A stretch of 64,000 nt of DNA, taken from positions 124,001-188,000 of the forward strand of contig NZ_JACONZ010000005.1 of the NCBI RefSeq assembly GCF_014287275.1, given 5' to 3'. The first letter of the stretch is position 1. Every line of letters begins with the position of its first letter. The translations under genes and the position numbers were made by a program. The stretch comes from Anaerofilum hominis (lineage in GTDB: Bacteria > Bacillota > Clostridia > Oscillospirales > Ruminococcaceae). The notes beneath the pieces were generated by a model. The model had not been told where the DNA came from, searched no databases, and saw nothing but the letters and a program-made list of their open reading frames with translations. Of this stretch, positions 16,766 through 24,278 are shown piece after piece.

Positions 16766-17724
16766 ACGGGTTTCGCCCTCCTTCCAAAGGTGATCTTGCT
16801 GCAGACCCGGTCAAGATAACCGCTGAAAGCGTTCGAGAGCAGCAGCGCAAAGCAGACCCCCAGTTCATAGGAGCCGTAATAGCGGAACATCATGGTCAAA
16901 AAGCCGGTGAGCACGCCGTAGACCACCCGGGCAAGCCGGTTTTTGGGCGCGGTGGCGGACTCACACAGCAGAAAGACCGCGGTGTAGATCAGCGCGCCGC
17001 TGAGCAGCTCGTATTTGAGCAGGTCGGCGCGCGCGGCGGTGGACACGCGCGGAAAACAAAAGCTGATCACGCCGCAGGTGAGCAGAAACGCCGCGGGCAG
17101 CTCAAAGGTGATCCGCCGCTTGAGCAGCAGATAGACCGCCACCGCGGCGATAACGATGCAGAAAGTGGCGCCCATGGGCCCGGCATAATTGCCCAGGATC
17201 AGGTCCAGTGAAGGGATGTTGGGCACGCCGCCCGCGCGCAGGATATGCGCGGAGGACTCCGAGAGGGTGGCGCCGGAAGTGTCGAAGATCCCCACGTTGG
17301 AAAACGGGGTGGGATAGCGGAAGATCTGGTTGGGCCAGCTCACCGTGACGGCGGCATAGGCCAGGGCGGCGGGGTGGAACGGGTAACTGCCCGCGCCGCC
17401 GAAAACGTGCTTGCCGATCAGCACCGCCACCGCCACGCCGGCGACCACGATATAAAGCCCCGCCGTGGCGGGCAGCATCAGGGTGAACGCCGCCGCAAAG
17501 ACCAGCGAGGAATTTTCGCTGGAATCATAGGCGCGGCCGCGCATCTTGGCGACCAGAAAGTCGCAGATCACGGCGGTCAGCAGGCTGACCGCCAGCATCA
17601 GCGCCGGGCGCAGCCCGTAGAGATAAACGGCCATGAACGCCAGCGGGAACAGCCCAAACAGCATATCGCAGTTCGCGGCAAACTCGGGGTGGCGCACAGG
17701 GCGCTTTTTGTTGTCCTGTTTCAT
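16762..17724 (-). CDS. rnfD: Rnf electron-transport complex subunit D
   Basis: A 320-residue RnfD/NqrB-type membrane protein with about nine helices. The flavin attachment motif SGAT is at residues 150-153, so Thr153 is predicted to carry covalent FMN through a phosphoester. Other family signs are GKHVFGGAGSYPFHPAAL and the closing region FRYYGSYELGVCFALLLSN. It starts 95 bases after rpe and overlaps rnfE. ApbE, the flavin transferase needed for FMN attachment, is not in the window. Confidence 0.88.
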   Translation of the reverse strand: MKQDNKKRPVRHPEFAANCDMLFGLFPLAFMAVYLYGLRPALMLAVSLLTAVICDFLVAKMRGRAYDSSENSSLVFAAAFTLMLPATAGLYIVVAGVAVAVLIGKHVFGGAGSYPFHPAALAYAAVTVSWPNQIFRYPTPFSNVGIFDTSGATLSESSAHILRAGGVPNIPSLDLILGNYAGPMGATFCIVIAAVAVYLLLKRRITFELPAAFLLTCGVISFCFPRVSTAARADLLKYELLSGALIYTAVFLLCESATAPKNRLARVVYGVLTGFLTMMFRYYGSYELGVCFALLLSNAFSGYLDRVCSKITFGRRAKPV

Positions 17725-17819
17725 GCGGTAGACCTTTCCGGCGCAGGGGAGCGCCCGGGCCGCGGGGGGCAGCGGCCCGTGAGAACGTCTGGATTTTTTG
17801 GCGGCAGGCCGCCGGCTGG

Positions 17820-18470
17820 TCAGAGCCCCTTATAAAATGCGATCTCCGCCGCCGGGTCGGCGGTGCCGAAAACGGCGGAGCCCGCCACCAGGACGTTGGC
17901 CCCGGCCGCGGCGCAGAGGGGCGCGGTGTCCCGCGCCACACCGCCGTCGACCTGCAGCAGCAGATCGGGGCGGCCGATGCGCACCGCCTCGGCGCGCAGG
18001 GCAGACAGCTTTTCCAGCGCGGCGGGCTGGAATTTCTGGCCGCCAAAGCCGGGCTCCACGCTCATGACCAGGACCATCTCCACCTTGGGCATCCATTCAA
18101 AGGCCGCGGCGGCGGGGGTGGCGGGCTTGATCACCACGCCGGCCTTGGCGCCGCCCGCGTGGATGGCGTCGATGGTCTCCTGCACCGGGCTGTCCGCCTC
18201 CAGGTGAAAGGTGATCATCGACGCGCCCGCCTTGAGGAACATGGGCACATAGGCCAGCGGGTCGGTGAGCATCAGATGCACGTCGTAAAAGGCGGAGACC
18301 TTTTTGGAAAGGCTGGCCAGCACCGGCGCGCCGAAGCTGATGTTGGGCACAAAGTGGCCGTCCATAACGTCAAAATGTAAAAAATCCGCTCCCGCGTCGA
18401 GGCAGGTGCGGCAATCCTGCTCCAGGCACGCGAAATCTGCAGAGAGCAGGGAGGGGGCGATCATAGCCAT
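17820..18470 (-). CDS. rpe: Ribulose-phosphate 3-epimerase
   Basis: A 216-residue TIM-barrel enzyme that interconverts ribulose-5-phosphate and xylulose-5-phosphate. The metal and catalytic residues are in place: APSLLSADF, HFDVMDGHFVPN (His, Asp), DVHLML (His), EPGFGGQKF and QVDGGV (second catalytic Asp). It heads the minus-strand run rpe-rnfD-rnfE-rnfA-hydrolase-GNAT, with a good promoter at 18566-18594. A second, more divergent epimerase lies at 43598. Confidence 0.95.
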   Translation of the reverse strand: MAMIAPSLLSADFACLEQDCRTCLDAGADFLHFDVMDGHFVPNISFGAPVLASLSKKVSAFYDVHLMLTDPLAYVPMFLKAGASMITFHLEADSPVQETIDAIHAGGAKAGVVIKPATPAAAAFEWMPKVEMVLVMSVEPGFGGQKFQPAALEKLSALRAEAVRIGRPDLLLQVDGGVARDTAPLCAAAGANVLVAGSAVFGTADPAAEIAFYKGL

Positions 18471-18565
18471 AGGAAAGCTCCTTTCAACGGGGCCGGGGGG
18501 AAAGCGCGCAGCGCCGTCCCCCTCAAAAAGCAGCAGTCGTCCGCTGCGGCCCGATAGATAACAAT

Positions 18566-18594
18566 ATAGTACACTAAAAAGGGCGAAAAATCAA
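18566..18594 (-). promoter_or_regulatory. Sigma-A promoter for rpe-rnf operon
   Basis: On the minus strand TTGATT (18594-18589), 17 bases, TACTAT (18571-18566), giving a start near 18560. Confidence 0.7.
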
Positions 18595-18955
18595 CCGGGA
18601 CCGCGGTTTGGCGCGATCTGCCGCGGCCGCGGGACCCTGCCGGGCCTCAGGCGGCCGCAAGGGGGGAAAATGCCGCAAAACAGCGCAAATAAAAGCATCC
18701 AGCCGCCAAAAGCGGCGGCACACCGCCCCGCGGGCCGGGCGCGGGCGTGCCACAAGTTGGCAGGCCTGTCACATAAATTTCACACTGTGCCCCGCCGCGG
18801 CGGCGGCAGAGGGGGGACATTGCCGCCTTTTTGCGCAGGGACGGGCGGCCAAGGCGCGCCGCGGCACGCATAACCGGCCGCCCGCCGGTCAACGCTAGGA
18901 GGGAGCGAAAAAGCGCGGGGCGGAGCGTTTGGCTCTTTCACCTGCGGGGCGCAGG
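18595..18955. other. GC-rich spacer with no gene
   Basis: Between the rpe promoter and the Crp/Fnr gene no supported coding region is seen. A short stem CACCTGCG/CGCAGGT-like palindrome at 18939-18957 overlaps the end of the Crp/Fnr gene but has no T run. Confidence 0.5.
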
Positions 18956-19618
18956 TCACTCCAGCAGGCGGACCGCGCGGCCGTGCAGTTCCAGCAGGCC
19001 CTCCTGCTGCATGCGGCCCAGCTCCCGCGTCATGGCGCTGCGGTCCGCACAGATATAGTCGGCCAGCTGGCTGCGCGAAAACGGCAGCGTGAAGCGCGGC
19101 GACCCGGCGCGGGCCCGCTCCGCCTGCAGGCAGCAGAGCAGTTTTTCGCGGATCGTGCGCTGGCTGAGCACCTCGATCTTTTCTTCCAGCGACAGGCTAC
19201 CCCGCCCCAGGAGCCGCAGCAGGTTCTGCACCAGCCGGGAATGGAATGCGCAGGCGCGGCTGCAGCGCCGGGTCACCTGGTCCAATTCGATCAGCAGCAC
19301 TTCGGCGGCCTGCGCGCAGCGCACCGATACGCCGCTGCCGCTGCCCGCTGCGCAGGCGGCGGGGTCCCCAAACAGCTCGCCCGGCCCGGCCTGGGCCACC
19401 AGGTTCAGGTTGCCGGCCCGGTCGGTCTTCTCCAGCGCCAGCAGCCCTGTCAGCACGATCCCCAGTTCAAAGGCGCGCTCGCTCTCCCGCAGCAGCACCG
19501 CCCCGCGCGGGCAGCTGCGCCGCCGCGCGTGGAGGCAGGGCAGCAGCTGGTCCAGTTCTGCGTCACAGATCCCCTCAAACAGGGGGCAGGCCCGCAGGGC
19601 CTGTAAACTTTTCTCCAT
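18956..19618 (-). CDS. Crp/Fnr family transcriptional regulator
   Basis: A 220-residue regulator: cyclic-nucleotide-binding-type jelly roll (about residues 10-125, with LGIVLTGLLALEK and PGELFGDPAAC in the effector region), a dimer helix and a C-terminal winged helix in which FSRSQLADYICADRSAMTREL is the recognition unit. Four or more cysteines are scattered in the N-terminal half, but not in the FNR cluster pattern. The ATG at 19618 follows GAGGGG; the upstream in-frame start has no ribosome site. A palindrome of the Crp/Fnr type lies in its own leader, and it is divergent from the rubredoxin genes, so it probably regulates itself and them in response to redox or oxidative signals. Confidence 0.88.
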   Translation of the reverse strand: MEKSLQALRACPLFEGICDAELDQLLPCLHARRRSCPRGAVLLRESERAFELGIVLTGLLALEKTDRAGNLNLVAQAGPGELFGDPAACAAGSGSGVSVRCAQAAEVLLIELDQVTRRCSRACAFHSRLVQNLLRLLGRGSLSLEEKIEVLSQRTIREKLLCCLQAERARAGSPRFTLPFSRSQLADYICADRSAMTRELGRMQQEGLLELHGRAVRLLE

Positions 19619-19632
19619 GATTTCCCCTCTGA

Positions 19633-19648
19633 TGTTGCAGATGCAACA
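19633..19648. promoter_or_regulatory. Crp/Fnr-type operator between regulator and rubredoxin genes
   Basis: TGTTGCAGATGCAACA is a perfect palindrome with a 4-base centre, the half-site spacing used by Crp/Fnr proteins. It lies 15 bases before the regulator start codon. Confidence 0.65.
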
Positions 19649-19793
19649 GATTTTTCCTGTCCAGTATAGTATCATATTTTAAAAGGCGCAAGCGGCGCTT
19701 TTCACAAAATGGCGAGGGCCGGCTTTCCCACAGGGGGAGACCGGGCTTTGATCCATAGATCAGATTCTGTATTGCAAAAGGAGGTATTCCCTT

Positions 19794-19907
19794 ATGAAAA
19801 AGTGGAAATGTACGGTCTGCGGTGAGATCTTCGAGGCAGAGACCAAGCCGGCCGAGTGCCCTGTCTGCGGCGTGGGCCCTGAGATGATCGAGGAAGTCGC
19901 CGAGTAA
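19794..19907 (+). CDS. Stand-alone mini-rubredoxin
   Basis: A 37-residue protein with the two iron-binding CxxCG knuckles, CTVCGEIF near residue 6 and CPVCGVG near residue 22. This is the short rubrerythrin-type rubredoxin fold. It would bind one iron and shuttle electrons. The ATG at 19794 follows AAAAGGAGG. The domain is the same type that is triplicated in the next gene, so it may be the acceptor or an exchangeable copy. Confidence 0.88.
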   Translation: MKKWKCTVCGEIFEAETKPAECPVCGVGPEMIEEVAE

Positions 19908-20012
19908 GAGAGCATGGCGGCAGCGAGGCGGGCCGGAAAGCGGCCGGGCTTTGAGCGCCCGGCTGCTTTCCGGCCCGTTTTCTGCCCCGGCAAGTGCGGA
20001 AGGAGGCTGCAG

Positions 20013-21569
20013 ATGAAGCAGAAGAGATGGCGCTGCACGGTGTGCGGCGAGATTTTTGAGGGCGACGCACCGCCGGCGCCCTGCCCGGTGTGCGGGGCGG
20101 GCGCGGATGCGTTTGTGGCGGAGGCGGCCCCCGCGGCGCAGCGGTGGAAGTGCACGGTGTGCGGCGAGATTTTTGAGGGCGACGCACCGCCGGCGCCCTG
20201 CCCGGTGTGCGGGGCGGGCGCGGATGCGTTTGTGGCGGAGGCGGCCCCCGCGGCGCAGCGGTGGAAGTGCACGGTGTGCGGCGAGATTTTTGAGGGCGAC
20301 GCGCCGCCGGCGCCCTGCCCGGTATGCGGGGCGGGCGCGGACGCGTTTGTGGCGGAGAAAGAGGCGCCGGGAGGCGTCCTGGGCGGCAGCGACAGCCGCT
20401 TTGTGATCGTGGGCGGGGGCGGCGCGGGCCTGGCGGCGGCAAAAGCGATCCGCGAAGTGGACCGCACCGCAAAGGTGACGCTGGTCTGCGGCGAGGGCGT
20501 GATCCCCTATAACCGCCCGGGGCTCTCGCGGCTGGTGGCCGAGGGAGCGGGGTTCGAGTCGGTGGCGCTGGAGCCGTACGACTGGTATGGCGGCCAGCAG
20601 ATAGAGCTGGTCTGCGACGCCCGGGTAGAACGCATCGACCCGCAGCGCCGCGAGGCCCTGCTCTCCGACGGGAGGGCCCTGCCCTATACCGCGCTGCTGC
20701 TTGCGGCCGGCGCCAATGCGTTCTGCCCGGTCAAGGCCGGGCCGGGTGCGCCCCCCGTGCGGGTGCTGCGCAGCTTTGCCGACGCGGCCGCCCTGCTGGA
20801 AGATGTGCGCCCGGGCGTCTCGGCCGTCGTGGTGGGCGGTGGCATCCTGGGGCTGGAGGCGGCGATGGCCCTGCACCGGCGCGGCGCCAAGGTGCGGGTG
20901 GTGGAGCTGGCACAGCGCATCCTCAGTATTCAGGCGGATGCGTTTGTCAGCGGCCGCATCGAACAGGCGCTGCGCGCGCTGGGGATGGAGGTCGACACCG
21001 GCGTTTCGGTGAGCGCGGTCGAAGCGGACGGCGCGCATCTGTCGGACGGCAGGGTGCTGCCCGCAGAGGTGGTGCTGGTGAGCGCGGGCATTCGCAGCGA
21101 GCTGGGCCTGGCACAGGCGCTGGGGCTGGCGCTGGGGCGGGGCATCTGTGTGGACGCCTCGATGAGGACCAGCCTGCCCGGCATCTATGCGGCGGGCGAC
21201 TGTGCCGAATTTGAGGGCCGGGTGGCCGGCCTGTGGGGCGCGGCGCTGGAGATGGGCCGCACCGCCGGCAGGGCGATGTGCGGACATGAGGCGGCTTACC
21301 GGCCGCCGGTGCCTGCGACGGCTTTTGAGGCGCCGGGCATCAGCCTGTTCGCCGTGGGCAGCGTCAACGGCGAGGGCCTGCAGACCGTAGAGCGGCGGGA
21401 CGACGAGGCGGGCGTTTACCGCAAGCTCGCGCTGCGGAACGGCCGTCTGGTGGGCGTGCTGATGCTGGGCAGGCCCGCGGGCGGGGCGGCGGCGATCGCC
21501 GCGGTCGAGCGGGGAGCCTCGCTGCAGGACGCGCTCGGGCTGTTGGCACAACAGGCCGAAAAAGCGTGA
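20013..21569 (+). CDS. NAD(P)H:rubredoxin oxidoreductase-like flavoprotein with three N-terminal rubredoxin domains
   Basis: A 518-residue fusion. Residues 6-116 are three rubredoxin domains of 39 residues each, every one with CTVCGEIF and CPVCGAG iron knuckles. From about residue 128 follows a class of FAD/NAD(P)-dependent oxidoreductases: FAD loop VIVGGGGAGLAAAKAI, PYNRPGLSRL, second dinucleotide loop VVVGGGILGLEAAMAL, and the flavin-ribityl motif GIYAAGDCAEF. No redox-active CxxC of the disulfide reductases is seen, so electrons would go from NAD(P)H through FAD to rubredoxin iron, then to a peroxide- or oxygen-reducing partner. The ATG at 20013 follows GAAGGAGG. Triple rubredoxin is unusual; one copy is common. 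Confidence 0.88.
   Translation: MKQKRWRCTVCGEIFEGDAPPAPCPVCGAGADAFVAEAAPAAQRWKCTVCGEIFEGDAPPAPCPVCGAGADAFVAEAAPAAQRWKCTVCGEIFEGDAPPAPCPVCGAGADAFVAEKEAPGGVLGGSDSRFVIVGGGGAGLAAAKAIREVDRTAKVTLVCGEGVIPYNRPGLSRLVAEGAGFESVALEPYDWYGGQQIELVCDARVERIDPQRREALLSDGRALPYTALLLAAGANAFCPVKAGPGAPPVRVLRSFADAAALLEDVRPGVSAVVVGGGILGLEAAMALHRRGAKVRVVELAQRILSIQADAFVSGRIEQALRALGMEVDTGVSVSAVEADGAHLSDGRVLPAEVVLVSAGIRSELGLAQALGLALGRGICVDASMRTSLPGIYAAGDCAEFEGRVAGLWGAALEMGRTAGRAMCGHEAAYRPPVPATAFEAPGISLFAVGSVNGEGLQTVERRDDEAGVYRKLALRNGRLVGVLMLGRPAGGAAAIAAVERGASLQDALGLLAQQAEKA
20034..20361 (+). repeat. Three tandem 117-bp repeats encoding rubredoxin domains
   Basis: Units start at 20034, 20151 and 20268, a period of exactly 117 bp (39 codons). 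The units are nearly identical in DNA, with only a few third-position changes in the third copy, which points to recent duplication or gene conversion. Confidence 0.92.
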
Positions 21570-21669
21570 AAAATGGCGGCGCGCCGGGCTTTTTGCCGCC
21601 TGTCACAAACTTTTCTCCAAATTCATTTTTTATTCACAGGCGTTTCATAAAAACGCCTCAACTGGCCCC

Positions 21670-21675
21670 TATAAT
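21670..21675 (+). promoter_or_regulatory. Perfect -10 element of candidate small RNA
   Basis: TATAAT in a non-coding region, with only a weak -35 upstream (ATAAAA at 17 bases). An inverted repeat AGGCGTTT/AAACGCCT at about 21638-21659, just upstream, may be the terminator of the flavoprotein gene. Confidence 0.45.
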
Positions 21676-21681
21676 GAGAAT

Positions 21682-21783
21682 CACAGAAAGACGGAAGCCG
21701 CAACCGGATTTCTGTACATGATTCCTCCTCACACCAAAACACACCCCTTGAAGAAAACCCGCAGCGCAAGCTGCGGGTTTTCT
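21682..21783 (+). ncRNA. Candidate trans-acting small RNA with anti-Shine-Dalgarno motif
   Basis: The predicted RNA starts after the -10 at 21670. It has a 5' hairpin ACAGAAA (21683-21689) / TTTCTGT (21709-21715), then an unstructured A/C-rich stretch with CCTCCTC (21724-21730), the complement of GAGGAGG ribosome sites, and ends in a strong terminator. This architecture resembles Firmicutes small RNAs that use C-rich loops to block translation. No coding region with a ribosome site is present. Confidence 0.5.
21753..21783 (+). terminator. Terminator of candidate small RNA
   Basis: GAAAACCCGCAGC / GCTGCGGGTTTTC, a 13-bp perfect stem with GCAA loop and T-rich 3' arm. Confidence 0.9.
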
Positions 21784-21882
21784 CGTTGTCGCCGCCCCCG
21801 GCGCGGGCTTTGCCGCGGGCGATGAATGGGCGGCGGCATCCGGCGCACAATAGAAAGAAAGCGCGCGGCCCTCCCGGCACAG

Positions 21883-21928
21883 CAAACGCCCGCTCCCCGG
21901 CGCAGCGGGTGCAGGCGTTTGTCTTTTT
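21883..21928. terminator. Terminator-like hairpin downstream of NERD gene
   Basis: CAAACGCC (21883-21890) pairs with GGCGTTTG (21914-21921) and TCTTTTT follows on the plus strand. It lies 50 bases beyond the end of the minus-strand NERD gene. Confidence 0.55.
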
Positions 21929-21977
21929 CGGGATTTTGGTATATATTATGAAAGGCACGCGCAGCCCTGCGGTGCGC

Positions 21978-22607
21978 TCACCCCTGCAGGGCGTCGCTCA
22001 GCAGCGTGGCGATGGTCTCCTGGTCCAGCCCCTTGTCCTCCAGATACTTTTCTTTTTCCAGCGTGCTCATCAGGTCTTTCTGGCGGAAGATGCGGCTGCT
22101 TTTGGGCACCGCCAGCTGCACCGATTTGTCGGTAAAGACCGGCAGACACTCCACCGGCACGTTGCGCAGCTTGGGGTTCTGCATCAGCACGTCGCGGATC
22201 ACCCGGGCGTCAGCGGCGCACTGGGCCACCGGGTCGGGGATGCGGGTGCGGCTCTCCTGGGTGACCCAAAGCCAGTCCGGCTCGCCGGAGTTGGCGAAGA
22301 TCTCGCCGTTGTAACCCAGGCAGCGCACCCCCACGATGCCGGAAAAGGTGACGATGATCGCGTCCAGCTCGGCGCTTTTTTCCCCCCAGTGCAGATGGGC
22401 GGGCTGCAGGATGCGGAAGTTGTGAAGAGAGGCATAGCGGTTCAGCGCCTTGACGGCGGCGTCCACGCCGCGGTCTTTCTGGGCGCGCTTGGCCGTGTTG
22501 GTGGGGCCCTCTTCGCTTTTGCTTTTGCTGATAAAGTAAATGATGAGAAAGACGACGGCCAGAACGGCGACAAGGCCGAGGATGTTGAGCAGGGCGTTGG
22601 TGGTCAT
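21978..22607 (-). CDS. NERD-domain membrane protein
   Basis: A 209-residue protein with one N-terminal membrane helix (about residues 5-27) and a cytoplasmic NERD domain (nuclease-related domain). The NERD signature is ELDAIIVTFSGIVGVRCLGY followed by NGEI and a later VECLPVFTDKSVQL strand. The usual Lys in the ExK motif of this endonuclease-like fold is replaced by Arg-Cys at the equivalent place (VRCLG), so nuclease activity is doubtful. A promoter at 22644-22672 drives it alone. The role of such proteins is unknown. Confidence 0.8.
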   Translation of the reverse strand: MTTNALLNILGLVAVLAVVFLIIYFISKSKSEEGPTNTAKRAQKDRGVDAAVKALNRYASLHNFRILQPAHLHWGEKSAELDAIIVTFSGIVGVRCLGYNGEIFANSGEPDWLWVTQESRTRIPDPVAQCAADARVIRDVLMQNPKLRNVPVECLPVFTDKSVQLAVPKSSRIFRQKDLMSTLEKEKYLEDKGLDQETIATLLSDALQG

Positions 22608-22643
22608 GGGAAGACTCCTTTAACAATTTGGTTGACGCTTTGT

Positions 22644-22672
22644 ATTATAGCAAATCGCGGCTGGAAACACAA
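22644..22672 (-). promoter_or_regulatory. Sigma-A promoter for the NERD gene
   Basis: Minus strand: TTGTGT (22672-22667), 17 bases, perfect TATAAT (22649-22644). Confidence 0.8.
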
Positions 22673-22703
22673 ATCAGGAAACGACGAAAAGAGGGAGAAC
22701 GAC

Positions 22704-23114
22704 ATGAGACGGGAAAAAAGCTGCGGCGCGCTTTGTTTTTTGCAGCAGGACGGCGTCTGGAAAGTATTGATGGTCAAGCACCGCGCGGGCGGGCACTGGG
22801 CTTTTCCAAAGGGACATGTGGAAAAGGGGGAGACGGAGACCGAGACGGCGGTGCGCGAGGTGCTGGAGGAGACCGGGGTGCCGATCGAGATCGAGCCGGG
22901 CTATCGCGAGACGAACAGCTATTCCCCCTATCGCGGTGCCGTAAAGGACGTGGTTTATTTCTGGGCGCGGGCAAAACAGGCGGATACCCGTCCCCAGCCC
23001 GAAGAGGTGGAGATCGCCCGGTTTGTGCCGGTCGAGGAGGCCGCAAAGCTGCTGACCTACGAGGCGGACCGCCGCCTGCTGAAAAAGGCGGAGGAACAGG
23101 CAAAAAAAGGTTGA
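22704..23114 (+). CDS. NUDIX hydrolase
   Basis: A 136-residue NUDIX protein. The full box GX5EX7REUXEEXGU is present from Gly in GHVEKGE through REVLEETGV at about residues 38-60. The preceding HRAGGHWAFPKG segment is typical of bacterial dinucleoside-polyphosphate (Ap4A/Ap6A) hydrolases, which clear signalling or damaged nucleotides. The ATG at 22704 follows GAGGGAG. Its stop overlaps the -35 of the tRNA promoter. Confidence 0.9.
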   Translation: MRREKSCGALCFLQQDGVWKVLMVKHRAGGHWAFPKGHVEKGETETETAVREVLEETGVPIEIEPGYRETNSYSPYRGAVKDVVYFWARAKQADTRPQPEEVEIARFVPVEEAAKLLTYEADRRLLKKAEEQAKKG

Positions 23115-23139
23115 CAAACGGGCCGGCGAGTGTTATTAT
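23111..23139 (+). promoter_or_regulatory. Strong promoter for tRNA-Arg
   Basis: TTGACA (23111-23116), 17 bases, TATTAT (23134-23139); the -35 overlaps the NUDIX stop codon. Confidence 0.85.
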
Positions 23140-23152
23140 AATATTCGCATCC

Positions 23153-23229
23153 GCGCCAGTAGCTCAGCTGGATAGAGTGTCTGGCTACGAACCAGAAGGT
23201 CGGGGGTTCGAGTCCCTCCTGGCGCACCA
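23153..23229 (+). tRNA. tRNA-Arg (anticodon ACG)
   Basis: A 77-nt cloverleaf. Acceptor GCGCCAG pairs with CTGGCGC, the discriminator is A and the CCA end is encoded. The D arm reads GCTCAGCTGGATAGAGT, the anticodon stem TCTGG/CCAGA holds loop CTACGAA with anticodon ACG at 23187-23189, and the T arm contains GGTTCGAGTCC. A34 would be edited to inosine by TadA. Confidence 0.97.
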
Positions 23230-23230
23230 G

Positions 23231-23267
23231 CTCGTCGCAGGCGATCATCGTCTGCGACGAGTTTTTT
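23231..23267 (+). terminator. Terminator after tRNA-Arg
   Basis: CTCGTCGCAG / CTGCGACGAG perfect 10-bp stem and six T, starting one base after the encoded CCA. Confidence 0.93.
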
Positions 23268-23820
23268 ATTTGCTGTTTTGAAGTGCGCAGGCGCTTCCTA
23301 TCCATAGGCTTATCCATGGGCCGGCATATGACCGACCGGCAGTTTGCCCGCCCCTTTCCGGGGCTTATTTTTTTGCCCGGCCCCCTGGAGCGTCTTTGGG
23401 AGTGCGGAATTTACAAAAAGTATAAAAATAAATAAAATTCACAGATCGGATGGGACGGGGGCCCGTCCCGCGACGCGGGAAAACGGCGCCGCCCGATCAG
23501 CGGAGAAGCCGGAAAAGAGCTGACACAGGGGACGGGAGAAACCGCCGCAGACAAAGCGCGGCGCGGGACCGCCGCAGGCCCAGACGGCGGGCAGGGGCTG
23601 CGTGTCCTGCGATTTTGACCCCTGCTGCCCTGCCGGGCCGGAAAGCCGGCGGGGACAGAAAAAGGCAAAACGGCACGCCGCTCCCCCGGGGCAGACGGGG
23701 AAAGCCAAGGCAGCGCGGGACTCTGTGCCCGGCGGGCGCGGAGGCGGGCACTTGTGCGCGGGCGCAGGTTGGTGGTAAACTGGGACCATGGTATTGCAGG
23801 GGCCGGGAGGAGGACCGAAA
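23268..23820. other. Spacer of 550 bases without a supported gene
   Basis: An AT-rich stretch at 23410-23440 lies in otherwise GC-rich DNA. Open frames on both strands lack ribosome sites and recognisable protein sequence. Confidence 0.5.
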
Positions 23821-24087
23821 GTGGAAAAAGAGATCTGGATCGAAAGCTTTGACTATTTTAAGGCGGGCAACCGTTTTGCGGGCAGCAGCGGGCTGTTCTG
23901 TTTTAAGATCTTTCCGGAAAAGGCGGAGGAACGCCTGCGGGTCGCCGTCTGGCAGGGCCCCAACTGCTGTGAAAAGACAGAGCAGAAAGAGGAGCGCGAT
24001 TTTGAATTCTCTGAGGGCGGGCTGCAGCAGGCGGTGGAGTGGATCCAGGAGCAGAACAGGCGCTTCCAGGCGCAGCGCAGCGGATGA
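23821..24087 (+). CDS. Small protein of unknown function
   Basis: An 88-residue protein that I do not recognise. GTG at 23821 is preceded by GGGAGGAGG at the right distance, and a terminator follows. The sequence starts VEKEIWIESFDYFKAGN, has two adjacent cysteines (PNCCEK) in the middle and ends in an amphipathic helix rich in Glu, Gln and Arg. It has no membrane segment or signal peptide. The composition looks like a real soluble protein and not GC-rich noise. Confidence 0.65.
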   Translation: MEKEIWIESFDYFKAGNRFAGSSGLFCFKIFPEKAEERLRVAVWQGPNCCEKTEQKEERDFEFSEGGLQQAVEWIQEQNRRFQAQRSG

Positions 24088-24112
24088 GAGCAGGCCTGGG
24101 CCGGGCAGAGAG

Positions 24113-24147
24113 CAAAAAGAGCCGTCCTCGCAGGAGGGCGGCTTTTT
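24113..24147 (+). terminator. Terminator after the 88-residue protein gene
   Basis: AGCCGTCCTC pairs with GAGGGCGGCT (one G-U) around a short loop, with A residues before and TTTTT after. Confidence 0.8.
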
Positions 24148-24248
24148 GTATGTATTTGTACAAAGAAAACCGCGCGCAGGGCGGGCAGTTCCAAAGAAGC
24201 CCTATGGCGACAAGGCCGACAGGAAAAATTTTTGCTAAAAATAGAACT

Positions 24249-24278
24249 GCAGACTGCAGACCGCAGTCTGCAGTCTGC
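24249..24278. repeat. 13-bp perfect palindromic hairpin built from ACTGC/GCAGT repeats
   Basis: GCAGACTGCAGAC and GTCTGCAGTCTGC flank CGCA. Further GAACTGC/ACTGC copies follow to 24300. Each arm is itself a near-palindrome around CTGCAG. Confidence 0.7.

Noticed and set aside
20034..20361. Considering the 117-bp tandem repeats as a CRISPR-like array
   Set aside because: There are no spacers; the units are contiguous, in frame and encode rubredoxin domains.
19575..21551. 658-codon minus-strand frame with internal repeats opposite the rubredoxin flavoprotein
   Set aside because: The repeats are the reverse complement of the rubredoxin triplication; the plus-strand protein has full FAD and iron-site motifs.
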